Of a stretch of 64,000 bases of DNA, positions 16,618-25,113 are shown in pieces (position 1 is the stretch's first letter; each line of letters opens with the position of its first letter). Below the pieces are notes generated by a model, which was not told the DNA's origin, made no database searches, and saw only the letters and a list, made by a program, of their open reading frames with translations. The stretch spans positions 1-64,000 of the forward strand of contig DASUYB010000121.1 in assembly GCA_036377595.1 (NCBI GenBank). The letters are read 5' to 3'. The stretch is from Longimicrobium sp. Its GTDB lineage: Bacteria > Gemmatimonadota > Gemmatimonadetes > Longimicrobiales > Longimicrobiaceae. A program made the position numbers and the translations under genes.

Positions 16618-17163
16618 ATGGACGGATCGATCTTCTTCCACGGCTTCGGCCCGCTGGGGCGTACGCTCCTGGTGGGCCTGATCTCGTACGCCACGCTCGT
16701 CGTCCTCCTGCGGCTCAGCGGCAAGCGCGCGATCTCGAAGATGAACATCTTCGATTTCGTCGTCGTGGTGGCCATCGGCTCCACGCTGGCCAACGTCATC
16801 ACCACGCCGGACCTGGACCTGGCCGACGGGCTGGCGGCGCTTTTCGTCCTGGTGGCGGTGCAGCACCTGATCTCGTGGGCCACGGCGCACTCGCACCGGG
16901 TGGAGAAGTGGGTGAACGGCGAGCCCACGCTCCTCCTCTACCGCGGCCAGTGCATCGAGACGGTGATGAAGGCGCACCGGGTGACGAAGCAGGAGGTTCG
17001 CGCCGCCGTGCGCATGGCGGGGCTGTCGTCGCTCGACCACGCGCACGCCGTGGTGCTGGAGACCGACGGGGTGTTCAGCGTGATCGAGGAGGGCGGCGCG
17101 CTCTGCCGCAACGTGATGGTGGACGTCGCCGGCTACCCCCGCGACCTGGAGACCACCGACTGA
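16618..17163 (+). CDS. DUF421 (YetF-like) membrane protein
   Basis: The 181-residue protein has three N-terminal membrane helices followed by a soluble DUF421 domain. The family signature is seen in 'LRLSGKRAISKMNIFDFVVV' and 'IGSTLANVIT', and in 'LLLYRGQCIETVMKAHRVTKQEV'. YetF-like proteins are widespread; some affect germination or membrane stress, but no reaction is established. The ATG at 16618 is preferred to 16585 because the family normally begins shortly before the first helix. It is flanked by a family C hairpin and by the toxin-antitoxin region. Confidence 0.8.
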   Translation: MDGSIFFHGFGPLGRTLLVGLISYATLVVLLRLSGKRAISKMNIFDFVVVVAIGSTLANVITTPDLDLADGLAALFVLVAVQHLISWATAHSHRVEKWVNGEPTLLLYRGQCIETVMKAHRVTKQEVRAAVRMAGLSSLDHAHAVVLETDGVFSVIEEGGALCRNVMVDVAGYPRDLETTD

Positions 17164-17270
17164 TTTTTCGCCTAACCTGATCCGCCGCTGGCCTGAATTG
17201 GACGGAGTTGACGGTTGAGGGCGGATGCTTTATGCTCCCTGCACGCCTTTCGAACCGGGGTGCTGCAGAG

Positions 17271-17537
17271 ATGAACAAACGGGTCGTGACAACGGGACGG
17301 GGAGACGCGGTGCGGCGCTCTCCTGTGCGCAGGCCGTACGATCCGTCCGAGCGGAACTCCGAGTTCGCCCGAGGCATGCGCGAAGCCTACGAGCGCCTGC
17401 GGGCCGATCCAGTCGCCTGGGCCGACTGGATGGAGGAGTGCGCCTCGATCGATCTGCTCCTGGTTTCGCAGGAATACTGGGAAGAGCGGGAGCGCAGGCG
17501 TCTTCGGGCCCGAGAGGCGCAAGGTTCTTCCTCCTGA
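17271..17537 (+). CDS. Orphan antitoxin-like protein, paralogue of the MazF partner
   Basis: The 88-residue protein has the segment 'EAYERLRADPVAWADWMEE', then a short acidic stretch with 'LLVSQEYWEE'. The gene at 17611 carries the same layout in 'AAYDGLRADPDAWKEELRE' and 'MLVSPDDLAE'. That partner lies directly before a MazF toxin, while this copy has no toxin of its own. It is likely an antitoxin left after a tandem duplication. The ATG at 17271 is chosen over 17208 because conserved sequence starts soon after it. Confidence 0.6.
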   Translation: MNKRVVTTGRGDAVRRSPVRRPYDPSERNSEFARGMREAYERLRADPVAWADWMEECASIDLLLVSQEYWEERERRRLRAREAQGSSS

Positions 17538-17610
17538 ATCGGTCACCGCGCATCCTGGGGTCTTTTGTTGTCGGGCATCCATCACCGCCACCCTCGACCA
17601 GTGGAAATTC

Positions 17611-17847
17611 ATGAGGAGCCGATCTCGCAGGCAGCGCGTGCATCCGCGTACGGGGGGGATCACACGTCTCCGTGCGCCCAACCAGCTGCGGGAGTGGGAG
17701 CTCGAGCGTCGGCGGTTTTTCGAGGATTACAACGCCGCGTACGACGGGTTGCGAGCCGATCCCGACGCGTGGAAGGAGGAGCTTCGCGAGCGAGCATCGT
17801 GGGACCCGATGCTGGTGTCGCCGGACGATCTCGCCGAGCTCGACTGA
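17611..17847 (+). CDS. Antitoxin of a MazF-type toxin-antitoxin pair
   Basis: This 78-residue protein has a basic N-terminus (possible DNA contact) and a helical, acidic C-terminal half with 'LRADPDAWKEELRERASWD', as expected for a toxin-wrapping segment. Its TGA overlaps the ATG of the MazF toxin by one base, the usual arrangement for a cotranscribed pair. It does not match the AbrB-type MazE fold clearly. The antitoxin role is inferred from position, size and charge layout. Confidence 0.7.
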   Translation: MRSRSRRQRVHPRTGGITRLRAPNQLREWELERRRFFEDYNAAYDGLRADPDAWKEELRERASWDPMLVSPDDLAELD

Positions 17848-18218
17848 TGCGCGTGCGGCCCTCACGCGGAGAAGTCTGGTTCGCCGATCTCCGGCCCGTA
17901 CGTGGCCACGAGCAGGATGGAGTGCGGCCGGTGCTGGTTGTTTCCGACGACGCGATGAACCACGGCTCCAGCGACCTGGCGGTGGTGCTTCCGCTGACCA
18001 CGAAGATTCGCGCCCATAGCTTTCGCGTCCCTGTCGTGCCACCGGAAGGTGGATTACGATCTATGAGCTTTGCGCTTTGTGACCAGATTCGCACCGTCGC
18101 GCACGCACGAATGGAGCGCAGACTAGGAAGCGTTTCCGCGCAAACGCTCGAGACGATCTCCTCCATCCTCTCGTTCCTGCTCGTGATCCGTCCCCGACGG
18201 CGGAGGCGCCGCCGCTGA
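17847..18218 (+). CDS. mazF: MazF/PemK-type mRNA interferase toxin
   Basis: The 123-residue protein opens 'RPSRGEVWFADLRPVRGHEQ' and continues 'RPVLVVSDDAMN' and 'LPLTTKIR', the conserved beta-strand core of MazF/PemK ribonucleases. The Arg after the 'G-E-V-W' strand and the Thr/Ser in 'LPLTT' are at the active-site positions. It would cut mRNA when the antitoxin is lost. The C-terminus ends in a run of arginines ('RPRRRRRRR'), which is unusual and may be a short frame extension. It overlaps the antitoxin gene by one base. Confidence 0.85.
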   Translation: MRVRPSRGEVWFADLRPVRGHEQDGVRPVLVVSDDAMNHGSSDLAVVLPLTTKIRAHSFRVPVVPPEGGLRSMSFALCDQIRTVAHARMERRLGSVSAQTLETISSILSFLLVIRPRRRRRRR

Positions 18219-18523
18219 CGATCCTCGCCATCGCTGCTCGAACATCTCCACTCGAAGTTCGTCCCGCCCGGAAACCAGATCACCCCGCAGCACGTCCAAT
18301 CTCCCGGCCGCGGCGCGGTCCGTGCTCCTCGCGGATTGTCAGAGGCGGCGGGGGCTGCGCGTTCCCGTGCAGGCCGGCGGCGCGGATCTTCCCGTGCCGC
18401 TTCGGGGTAAGCCCGCGGACCCCCTTCACCGGCCGATGACCCGCGGCCGGACGGGCGATGGAACGCTCGTCCGCTGGGACGAGCCTGCGCCGCCGCGCCG
18501 CGGCGCGCTCACGGAAGGACTCG
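18219..18523. other. Intergenic stretch before the S41 protease gene
   Basis: About 300 bases without a supported gene. It has no palindromic repeat of the families seen elsewhere. A GGAAGGACTCG ribosome site lies at its end, just before the protease start. No clear promoter boxes were found. Confidence 0.4.
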
Positions 18524-20167
18524 ATGCACGATCGCAACACGGCTCCGAAAACCGCACCCCGCAGGCGGGTGAAGCGCGCCGCGCTGGCGGCGCTGGTGCT
18601 GCCGGTGGTGGTGGGCGGCTTCATGCTGCAGAGCGCCATCTCCGAGAACGGCCAGCTCTTCCAGCAGGTGCTCACCCGCGTGGCCGCCTTCGGCGTGGAC
18701 TCGGTGCCCGAGGACAGCCTGTACGCGCTGGCCGCCCGCGGCCTCCTGCGCCGCATCGGCGACCCGTACGCCGAGCTGTACTCGCCGCAGGAGCTGGCCG
18801 AGTTCCAGCGCGAGAACCTGCGCAACGGCTACGGCGGGATGGGGATGCTGGTGGAGCTGGTGCGCGACACCGCCACGGTGATGCGCGTCTACCCGCGCAC
18901 CCCCGCCGAGGGCGCCGGCGTGCAGGTGGGCGACCGCATCGTGGAGGTCGACGGGCAGAAGGTCACCGGCATCGCGCTCGACAAGGTCACGTCCAGGCTG
19001 CTGGGGCCGCAGGGCACCACCGTCCGCGCGACCCTCGTCCGCCACGGCGTCGACCAGCCGATCCGCATCGAGGCGCGGCGGGCGGTGGTCCACGTTCCCG
19101 TGGTGCCCTACGCGCTGATGCTGCCCGACAACGTGGGCTACGTCCCCCTCGACCGCTTCAGCGAGAGCTCGGGCGAGGAGCTGGCGCGGGCCATCGAGGG
19201 CCTGCGCGCGCAGGGCGCCCGCGCGTTCGTGATCGACCTGCGCGGCAACGGCGGCGGCAGCCTGGAGCAGTCCATCCGCATCTCCAACCTGTTCCTGGAG
19301 AAGGGCGACGAGATCCTGCGCGTGGTGTACCGCAACGTCCCCACTGAGGTCTACCACGCCGAGGACCAGCCGCTGCTGACCCGCGAGCCGATCGTGGTGA
19401 TGACCGACGAGGGGACCGCGTCGGCGTCGGAGATCGTGGCGGGCTCGCTGCAGGACCACGACCGCGCGGTGGTGGTGGGGACGACCTCCTTCGGCAAGGG
19501 GCTGGTGCAGGACCTCTTCCCGCTGGAAGGCGGGTGGGCGATGAAGCTGACCACCGGCAAGTGGTTCACCCCCAGCGGCCGCAGCATCCAGCGCCCGCGC
19601 AAGGTAAACCCCGACGGCACCTTCGCGCCCGAGGACACGCTGCCGCCCAGCGACTCGGCGCTGCGCGCGCGGCCGGTGTTCCACAGCGACGCGGGGCGGC
19701 CCGTGTACGGCGGCGGCGGCATCACCCCCGACGTGGTGGTGAAGGAGGACACGCTTTCCGGGCCCGAGCGGGCGCTGCTGCGCGCCCTCTCCACCCGGGC
19801 GACGGCGACCAACCAGGTGCTGAGCCAGTACACGCTGGAGCTGAAGGGCACGGTGCGGCCGGACTTCACCGTGCCCGCCGCGTGGCGCGAGGAGCTGTAC
19901 CGCCGGCTGGAGCGCGAGGGGCTGCGCGTGGACCGCCGGACGTGGGACGCGGGGGCCACGGTCCTCGACCGGATGCTCGAGGGGCGCGTGGCCTCGCTGG
20001 CGTTCGGCGACTCGGCCTCGTTCCGCCGCGGCATCGGGCGCGACAAGCAGCTGCAGACCGCCATCACCGTGCTGCACGGCGCCAGCACGCAGGCCGAGGC
20101 GCTGGCGCACGCCGCCGCCGCGGCCCGCGCCACCCCGGCTCCCGAGGCCGGCCACACGGGCGCCTGA
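18524..20167 (+). CDS. S41 family C-terminal processing protease
   Basis: The 547-residue protein has a basic start and one membrane segment ('LAALVLPVVVGGFMLQSAI'), a PDZ domain around residues 95-175 ('GMGMLVELVRDTATVMRVYP' begins it), and the tail-specific protease core. The catalytic Ser lies in 'DEGTASASEIVAGSL' and the Lys in 'TSFGKGLVQ', the usual S41 dyad. It would act in the periplasm on C-termini of envelope proteins. After the core there is an extra helical domain of about 120 residues. The start at 18524 follows a strong GGAAGGA site. Confidence 0.9.
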   Translation: MHDRNTAPKTAPRRRVKRAALAALVLPVVVGGFMLQSAISENGQLFQQVLTRVAAFGVDSVPEDSLYALAARGLLRRIGDPYAELYSPQELAEFQRENLRNGYGGMGMLVELVRDTATVMRVYPRTPAEGAGVQVGDRIVEVDGQKVTGIALDKVTSRLLGPQGTTVRATLVRHGVDQPIRIEARRAVVHVPVVPYALMLPDNVGYVPLDRFSESSGEELARAIEGLRAQGARAFVIDLRGNGGGSLEQSIRISNLFLEKGDEILRVVYRNVPTEVYHAEDQPLLTREPIVVMTDEGTASASEIVAGSLQDHDRAVVVGTTSFGKGLVQDLFPLEGGWAMKLTTGKWFTPSGRSIQRPRKVNPDGTFAPEDTLPPSDSALRARPVFHSDAGRPVYGGGGITPDVVVKEDTLSGPERALLRALSTRATATNQVLSQYTLELKGTVRPDFTVPAAWREELYRRLEREGLRVDRRTWDAGATVLDRMLEGRVASLAFGDSASFRRGIGRDKQLQTAITVLHGASTQAEALAHAAAAARATPAPEAGHTGA

Positions 20168-20176
20168 TCGCCTGGC

Positions 20177-20212
20177 GAGCACCCTCTCCCCGATCCGCGG
20201 GAGAGGGTGCTC
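20177..20212. terminator. Hairpin terminator after the S41 protease gene
   Basis: GAGCACCCTCTCCC and GGGAGAGGGTGCTC form a perfect 14-bp stem with an 8-base loop, nine bases after the stop. No long T-tract follows. Because it covers the in-frame ATG at 20207, it argues for a later start of the next gene. Confidence 0.7.
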
Positions 20213-20305
20213 GTGCATTCGGAGTGCGCGTTCCCGCCCGGCGGGCGCGCGACCGGTTTCTCCACCGGGAACGGCCGTACGCGCCGTTCCCGTCCTTTCA
20301 ACCCC

Positions 20306-22078
20306 GTGAAACGTCCGCAGACCGTGAGAACGCACGTACGCTCCGCCGGCGCGCTGGCCGCGGCACTCTCGCTGGCCGCCGCCGCGCCGGCGCTGGCCCA
20401 GGCGCCCCGCGGCGAGCTGCCGCTGAAGCGCGCGCCGCAGCCCACCACCTCCGCCATCACCCCCGCCGACGCCATGACGCGGGTGTACGTGCTGGCCGAC
20501 GACTCGATGATGGGGCGCGAGGCGGGCACCGCCGGCAACGTGAAGGGCACCGACTACATCGCCCGCGAGGCGCGCCGCATGGGGCTGGAACCGGCGGGCG
20601 AGAACGGCACCTTCTTCCAGACCATCCCCCTGCGCCGCAAGGGCGTGGATCCCGCGTCGGCGCTGTCGATCAACGGCTCGCCGCTGCGGCTGGGCGAGGA
20701 CTTCATCGCCATCCCCACCATCGAGAGCGTGTTCTCGTTCGGCGACAGCCTGCGCGCGAGCAACGTGCAGGTGGTGTACGGCGGGCGGCTGGGGACGCTG
20801 AACCTGATCAACCCCGCGCAGGCGGCGGGGAAGCTGGTGGTGTTCGACGCCGCGCAGGTGAACGGCGCGCGCAGCTGGCGGTTCTGGACCGGCGGCTCGT
20901 TCGACCGCTATGCCTCGTCGGCCGGCGTGGTGATCGCCGCGCTCGACGCGGTGCCGGAGAACATCCGCGGCTTCCTGGCCGAGCCGCAGGAGGCGCTGGT
21001 GGACCCGGCCGCGCCGCGGCGCCACGCCGCCTCGCCCGCCGGCCTCCTGGTGACCGTGGCCGCGGCCGAGCGGCTGCTGGGCAAGCCGCTCTCCGCCGCC
21101 GCGGTGGGCGACGCGGGGCGCACGGTGAGCGGCACCGTCTGGTTCGCCGACACGCCGTCGGCCTTCCCGGCGCGCAACGTGGTGGCCGTGCTGCGCGGGA
21201 CCGACCCGCGGCTGCGCGGGCAGTACGTGGCCATCGGCGCGCACAACGACCACGTGGGCACCGCGCCCGAGGCGCTGGACCACGACTCGCTGCGCGTGTT
21301 CAACGGCGTCCTTCGCCGCGGCGGGCTCGAGGGCGAGGCGGCGCGCGCCACGCCGGCGCAGGAGGCGCAGATCCGCGCGCGCACCGACTCGCTGCGCCGC
21401 GCGCACGGCGGCGTCCGCCGCGACTCCATCTTCAACGGCGCCGACGACGACGCGTCGGGGACCACGGGCGTGCTGGAGATCGCCGAGTACCTGGCGGCGC
21501 ACCGGCCGAAGCGCTCGGTGCTCTTCGTCTGGCACACGGGCGAGGAGAAGGGGCTGCTGGGCTCGCAGTGGTTCACCGAGCACCCGTCGGGCGGGATCGT
21601 GCGCGACTCGATCGTGGCCCAGCTGAACATGGACATGATCGGGCGCGGCGCGGCCACCGACGAGACGGGGGCCAGCAAGGACAGCGTGACCCTGCACGGC
21701 GGCCCCGGCTACGTGCAGCTGGTGGGCTCGCGGCGGCTGTCGACGCAGCTGGGCGACCTGGTGGAGGAGGTGAACCGCACGGGGAACCACGGGCTGGCCT
21801 TCGACTACGCGCTCGACGCCAACCGCCACCCGGCCAACATCTACTGCCGGAGCGACCACTACAACTACGCGCGCTGGGGGATCCCGATCACCTTCTTCAC
21901 CACCGGCGGGCACCAGGACTACCACATGCTCACCGATGAGCCGGAGTACATAGACTACGACAAGCTGGTGCAGGTGTCGCGGTTCGTGGCCGACGTGGCG
22001 GAGCACATCGCCAACCGCCCCGACCGGCTGGTGGTCGACAAGCCGAAGCCCGATCCGCACGGGGACTGCTCGCAGTAA
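20306..22078 (+). CDS. Exported M28 family zinc aminopeptidase
   Basis: The protein of about 590 residues has a signal peptide ('GALAAALSLAAAAPALAQ'), a protease-associated-like insert in the first half, and an M28 core. The zinc-site motifs are in order: 'GAHNDHVG', 'NGADDDASGTTGVLEIAE', 'HTGEEKGLLGS', 'NMDMIGRG' and a late 'GGHQDYHMLTDE'. These supply the His/Asp/Glu ligands and the catalytic Glu of the EEK motif. It would release N-terminal residues from peptides in the periplasm or outside. The GTG at 20306 is preferred to ATG 20207, which lies inside the terminator hairpin; GTG 20324 is also possible. Confidence 0.87.
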   Translation: MKRPQTVRTHVRSAGALAAALSLAAAAPALAQAPRGELPLKRAPQPTTSAITPADAMTRVYVLADDSMMGREAGTAGNVKGTDYIAREARRMGLEPAGENGTFFQTIPLRRKGVDPASALSINGSPLRLGEDFIAIPTIESVFSFGDSLRASNVQVVYGGRLGTLNLINPAQAAGKLVVFDAAQVNGARSWRFWTGGSFDRYASSAGVVIAALDAVPENIRGFLAEPQEALVDPAAPRRHAASPAGLLVTVAAAERLLGKPLSAAAVGDAGRTVSGTVWFADTPSAFPARNVVAVLRGTDPRLRGQYVAIGAHNDHVGTAPEALDHDSLRVFNGVLRRGGLEGEAARATPAQEAQIRARTDSLRRAHGGVRRDSIFNGADDDASGTTGVLEIAEYLAAHRPKRSVLFVWHTGEEKGLLGSQWFTEHPSGGIVRDSIVAQLNMDMIGRGAATDETGASKDSVTLHGGPGYVQLVGSRRLSTQLGDLVEEVNRTGNHGLAFDYALDANRHPANIYCRSDHYNYARWGIPITFFTTGGHQDYHMLTDEPEYIDYDKLVQVSRFVADVAEHIANRPDRLVVDKPKPDPHGDCSQ

Positions 22079-22139
22079 CCGCAGGGGCTAGGGGATAGGG
22101 GACAGAGGACAGCACGAACTGATTCCCGGGGATTCGATT

Positions 22140-22174
22140 CGCCCCGGCGGCTGGAGTTTCCGGCCGCCGGGGCG
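22140..22174. terminator. Hairpin terminator after the M28 peptidase gene
   Basis: CGCCCCGGCGGC and GCCGCCGGGGCG form a perfect 12-bp stem around an 11-base loop, flanked by ATT and GAT that extend the pairing. It lies 62 bases past the stop. Confidence 0.7.
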
Positions 22175-22200
22175 ATTCGTATCATCCCCTCACATTTTCG

Positions 22201-22327
22201 CACGGGCGCCTGAAGGCGCGGCTGGAACATTGGGAAGCCTCGCAAACCGCGCGAGGCTCGCACCGCACGATCGCCAGCCTGCGCAGCAGGCTTCCCAATG
22301 TTCCAGCCGCGGGTTTACCCGCCCGTC
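22201..22327. repeat. Palindromic repeat, family A, full copy
   Basis: GCGGCTGGAACATTGGGAAG on the left pairs with CTTCCCAATGTTCCAGCCGC on the right, and AAGCCTCGCAAACCGCGCGA and AGCCTGCGCAGCAGGCTTC form inner hairpins. It ends with GGGTTTACCCGCCCGTC, matching other copies. Confidence 0.85.
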
Positions 22328-22376
22328 CAATCCCGTGGAATGCGCGCGGGATTTCGGATCACGACTCAAGAGAGAG

Positions 22377-23201
22377 ATGGCCGGCGTGGCGGAGGAACGC
22401 GAGTACCTGCTGGGGACGGACGACGACGAGCTGGCGCGGCTCGGGTTCCAGCACCAGCTCTGGGCGGGCGAGGCGGCTTCGGCGTGGACGCGCGCGGGCT
22501 TCGGGCCCGGGCAGACGCTGCTGGACGTCGGATGCGGGCCGGGGTATGCGACGCTCGACCTGGCGCGGCTCGTCGGACCCGCGGGGCGCGTGCACGGCGT
22601 GGACGTGTCCGCGCGCTTCGTGGCGCACCTCCGCGCGCGGGCCGCGGCACTCGGCGCGCGCAACGTCACCGCCGAGGTGCTGGACCTCACCGCCGACGAT
22701 CTTCCCGCGGAGTCGTTCGACGGCGCGTACGCGCGGTGGGTGCTTTGCTTCGTGGGCGACCCGGCGGCGGTGGTGCGGCGCGTGGCCACGGCGCTGAGGC
22801 CCGGCGCCGCGTTCGTGGTGTGGGACTACATGAAGTACGGCGGGCTGGCGATGAGCCCCGGCGACCCCGCGTTCGACCGCGTGTTCGCGGCGATGGAGGC
22901 GTCGTGGCGCGCCACCGGCGGCGACGGCGACGTGTGCCGGCGCGTGCCCCGGATGATGATCGACGCAGGGCTCGACGTGGTGCACATCGAGCCCTGCGTG
23001 CGCCCCGCGCGGCCGGGCGACCCGCTCTGGCAGTGGCCGCGCACCTTCTACAGCAACTTCCTGCCGATCCTGGTCCGCGGCGGCTTCATCACCCAGGCCG
23101 ACGCCGACGCGTTCGACGCCGCCTGGGCCAAGCGCGAGCGCGACCCCGCCGCCTTCTTCTCCACCCCCATCCAGGCGACAGTCATCGGGGTGAAGCGATA
23201 G
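22377..23201 (+). CDS. Class I SAM-dependent methyltransferase
   Basis: The 274-residue protein has motif I 'LLDVGCGPGYATLDLA' at about residues 45-60, an acidic residue ending the next strand in 'VHGVDVS', motif II-like 'LDLTADDLPAESFDGAYARW' and the later 'ALRPGAAFVVWDY'. This is the methyltransferase type 11/25 pattern. The C-terminal half has 'WQWPRTFYSNFLPILV', which may shape the substrate pocket. The substrate cannot be named. The ATG at 22377 follows AGAGAG and avoids reading through the repeat upstream. Confidence 0.85.
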   Translation: MAGVAEEREYLLGTDDDELARLGFQHQLWAGEAASAWTRAGFGPGQTLLDVGCGPGYATLDLARLVGPAGRVHGVDVSARFVAHLRARAAALGARNVTAEVLDLTADDLPAESFDGAYARWVLCFVGDPAAVVRRVATALRPGAAFVVWDYMKYGGLAMSPGDPAFDRVFAAMEASWRATGGDGDVCRRVPRMMIDAGLDVVHIEPCVRPARPGDPLWQWPRTFYSNFLPILVRGGFITQADADAFDAAWAKRERDPAAFFSTPIQATVIGVKR

Positions 23202-23239
23202 CGCGGGCGACGGAGATTGGCGTGGCGTCGCCGATCTTC

Positions 23240-23370
23240 CCCCCACCCCCGGCCCCTCCCCCACGAGGGGGGAGGGATGGGGGAGGGGAGACCTCAGCGC
23301 GGTACTCGACAGCCGCGCTGAGTTCTCCCCCGCTCCCGCGCAGCGGGGGAGGGGGTCGGGGGGAGGGGGC
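23240..23370. repeat. Palindromic repeat, family B (CCCCTCCCCC / GGGGGAGGGG)
   Basis: CCCGGCCCCTCCCCCACGAG with GGGGGGAGGGATGGGGGAGG, then GTTCTCCCCCGCTCCCGCGC with AGCGGGGGAGGGGGTCGGGG. The internal GACCTCAGCGCGG returns as CCGCGCTGAGTTC. Other copies lie at 5985, 29919, 51093, 57095, 60443 and 63130. No gene is seen from here to the dtd start. Confidence 0.8.
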
Positions 23371-23483
23371 AACTGCGGCGGCACGAGCGCTTTCCGCCTG
23401 CGCCGATGAATTCCCACTGAACGGCACGCATACACGGGCGTCGGGATTGCGTACGCATCCGGCGCCGGTTCTCTTCTCCCGCC

Positions 23484-23921
23484 ATGCGTATCGTGCTGCA
23501 GCGCGTCTCGCGCGCGAAGGTGACGGTGGACGGCCGCGTGACCGGCGAGATCGGGGGCGGGCTGCTCCTGCTCGCCGGCTTCACCGAGGGCGACACGGAC
23601 GAAGCGCTCGCGTGGATGGCGAAGAAGCTCGTGCAGCTCCGCATCTTCCCCGACGACGAGGGAAAGATGAACCGCTCGGTGGAGGATGCCGGCGGCGGCA
23701 TCCTGGTCGTCAGCCAGTTCACCCTCTACGGCGACGCGCGCAAGGGGAACCGGCCGAGCTTCATCGACGCGGCCCGGCCGGAGATCGCCATCCCCCTGTA
23801 CGAGCGGTTCGTGGAGATGCTGCGCGCCACCGGCCGCCCCGTGGCCACCGGCGCGTTCGGCGCGATGATGGACGTGGAACTGGTGAACGACGGCCCCGTG
23901 ACGCTGATCCTGGAACGGTAG
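23484..23921 (+). CDS. dtd: D-aminoacyl-tRNA deacylase
   Basis: The 145-residue protein matches DTD end to end: '[17 protein letters not shown]' begins it, the '[17 protein letters not shown]' motif lies in the middle, and '[19 protein letters not shown]' is the C-terminal Gly-cisPro-type region (here 'NDGPVT'). The enzyme removes D-amino acids wrongly charged on tRNA. Its stop is directly followed by the ATG of maf, so the two are cotranscribed. Confidence 0.95.
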   Translation: MRIVLQRVSRAKVTVDGRVTGEIGGGLLLLAGFTEGDTDEALAWMAKKLVQLRIFPDDEGKMNRSVEDAGGGILVVSQFTLYGDARKGNRPSFIDAARPEIAIPLYERFVEMLRATGRPVATGAFGAMMDVELVNDGPVTLILER

Positions 23922-24530
23922 ATGACGGATCCCAACACCCCGCCCCCCATCGTGCTGGCCTCGCAGTCTCCGCGGCGGGCGGAGCTGATCGCGCGGCTGG
24001 GGCTCGACTTCGACATCGTGCCTGCCGACATCGACGAGAGCTACCGCGAGGGCGAGATGCCGCCCGAGCACGCCGAGCGCCTCTCGCGCGAGAAGGCGGA
24101 GACGATCGCGCGGACGCACCCGCACGCGCTCGTCGTCGGCTCCGACACCATCGTGGTGATCGACGGCGCGGTACTGGGCAAGCCGCGCGACCGCGACAAG
24201 GCGGTGGAGATGCTGATGCGGCTCTCCGGCCGCGACCACGAGGTGTGCACCGGAATCGCCGTGGCGATGGACGGGCGCGTGGAGAGCGGGCTGGAGCGCG
24301 TGCGCGTGCGCTTCCGCGCGCTCGACCGCCGCGCGTGCGAGGAGTACGTCGCGACGGGCGAGCCGATGGACAAGGCCGGCGCGTACGGCATCCAGGGCTT
24401 CGGCAGCGCCATCGTCGAGAGCATCGAGGGCGACTACTTCGCGGTGATGGGCCTTCCCGTCGTCCGCATGCTCACGCTGATCGAGCGCTTCGGCTGGCGG
24501 TACGGCTTCGGGACGCTCGAGCGGGCGTAG
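23922..24530 (+). CDS. maf: Maf-type nucleoside triphosphate pyrophosphatase
   Basis: The 202-residue protein has the Maf marks 'LASQSPRRAELI' at the start, 'VGSDTIVV', 'GKPRD', and 'DKAGAYGIQGFG' near residue 145-155. These fit the dTTP/UTP pyrophosphatase (YhdE) type, a house-cleaning enzyme that removes non-standard nucleotides. It begins on the base after the dtd stop. Confidence 0.93.
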   Translation: MTDPNTPPPIVLASQSPRRAELIARLGLDFDIVPADIDESYREGEMPPEHAERLSREKAETIARTHPHALVVGSDTIVVIDGAVLGKPRDRDKAVEMLMRLSGRDHEVCTGIAVAMDGRVESGLERVRVRFRALDRRACEEYVATGEPMDKAGAYGIQGFGSAIVESIEGDYFAVMGLPVVRMLTLIERFGWRYGFGTLERA

Positions 24531-24542
24531 CGGCTGGCATCC

Positions 24543-24699
24543 GGACAGGCGGGTGAACCCGCGGCTGGAACATTGGAAAGCCTCGCAAACTGCGCGAGGC
24601 TTCATGACGGCGCGGTCCTCGGCATCGACCGCGATGTCCGGCTCGCAGCCTGCGTAGCAGGCTTCTCAATGTTCCAGCCGCGCGTTTACGCGCCCGTCG
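24543..24699. repeat. Palindromic repeat, family A, full copy
   Basis: GGCTGGAACATTGGAAAGCC on the left pairs with GGCTTCTCAATGTTCCAGCC on the right with one mismatch; outer flanks GGCGGGTGAACCCGC and GCGTTTACGCGCCCGTC match the other copies. It fills the gap between maf and the next gene. Confidence 0.85.
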
Positions 24700-24705
24700 A
24701 AGATC

Positions 24706-25098
24706 ATGGCTGACGCCACATATCCCTGCCCCTGCTGCGGCTATCTCGTCTTCTCCGAGCCACCGGGATCGTACGACATCTGCCCGATCTGCTACTGGGA
24801 GGACGACGCGCTGCAACTGGAATTCGCCACCACGCTGGCCGGCGGCGCGAACCACACGACGCTCGGCGAGGCGCAGGCGAATTTCGAGCGCTTCGGCGCG
24901 TGCGAGGAGCGCCTGGCGCCGCACTGCCGCCCGCCCGGCGACACGCCACGCGACCCGGCCTGGCGTCCGGTCGATCCCGCGCGCGACCGGTTCGAGGACT
25001 TCGAGTCGCCGGAGGGCGTCCGCGCGCCTCGCGATCTCGATGCGCTCTACTACTGGCGTCCGTCGTTCCGGCTGCGGCGCGATCCATCACCCACCTGA
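24706..25098 (+). CDS. CPCC-type cysteine-rich zinc-ribbon protein
   Basis: The 130-residue protein starts 'ATYPCPCCGYLVFSEPPGSY' and then has 'DICPICYWEDD'. This is the CPCC cysteine-rich domain, with two C-x-x-C pairs expected to bind one zinc. The C-terminal half is acidic and aromatic. The function of the family is not known. It starts seven bases after the family A repeat and lies 15 bases before glpK. Confidence 0.8.
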   Translation: MADATYPCPCCGYLVFSEPPGSYDICPICYWEDDALQLEFATTLAGGANHTTLGEAQANFERFGACEERLAPHCRPPGDTPRDPAWRPVDPARDRFEDFESPEGVRAPRDLDALYYWRPSFRLRRDPSPT

Positions 25099-25113
25099 AA
25101 CGGGCTCACGCGG

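Noticed and set aside
20207-20305. Upstream ATG start for the M28 peptidase
   Set aside because: It lies within the terminator hairpin of the preceding gene and the extra residues precede the signal peptide without family likeness.
18509-22060. Minus-strand open frame of more than 1100 codons
   Set aside because: It lies antisense to the S41 and M28 peptidase genes, is Ala/Arg/His-rich with no domain, and results from the high GC content.
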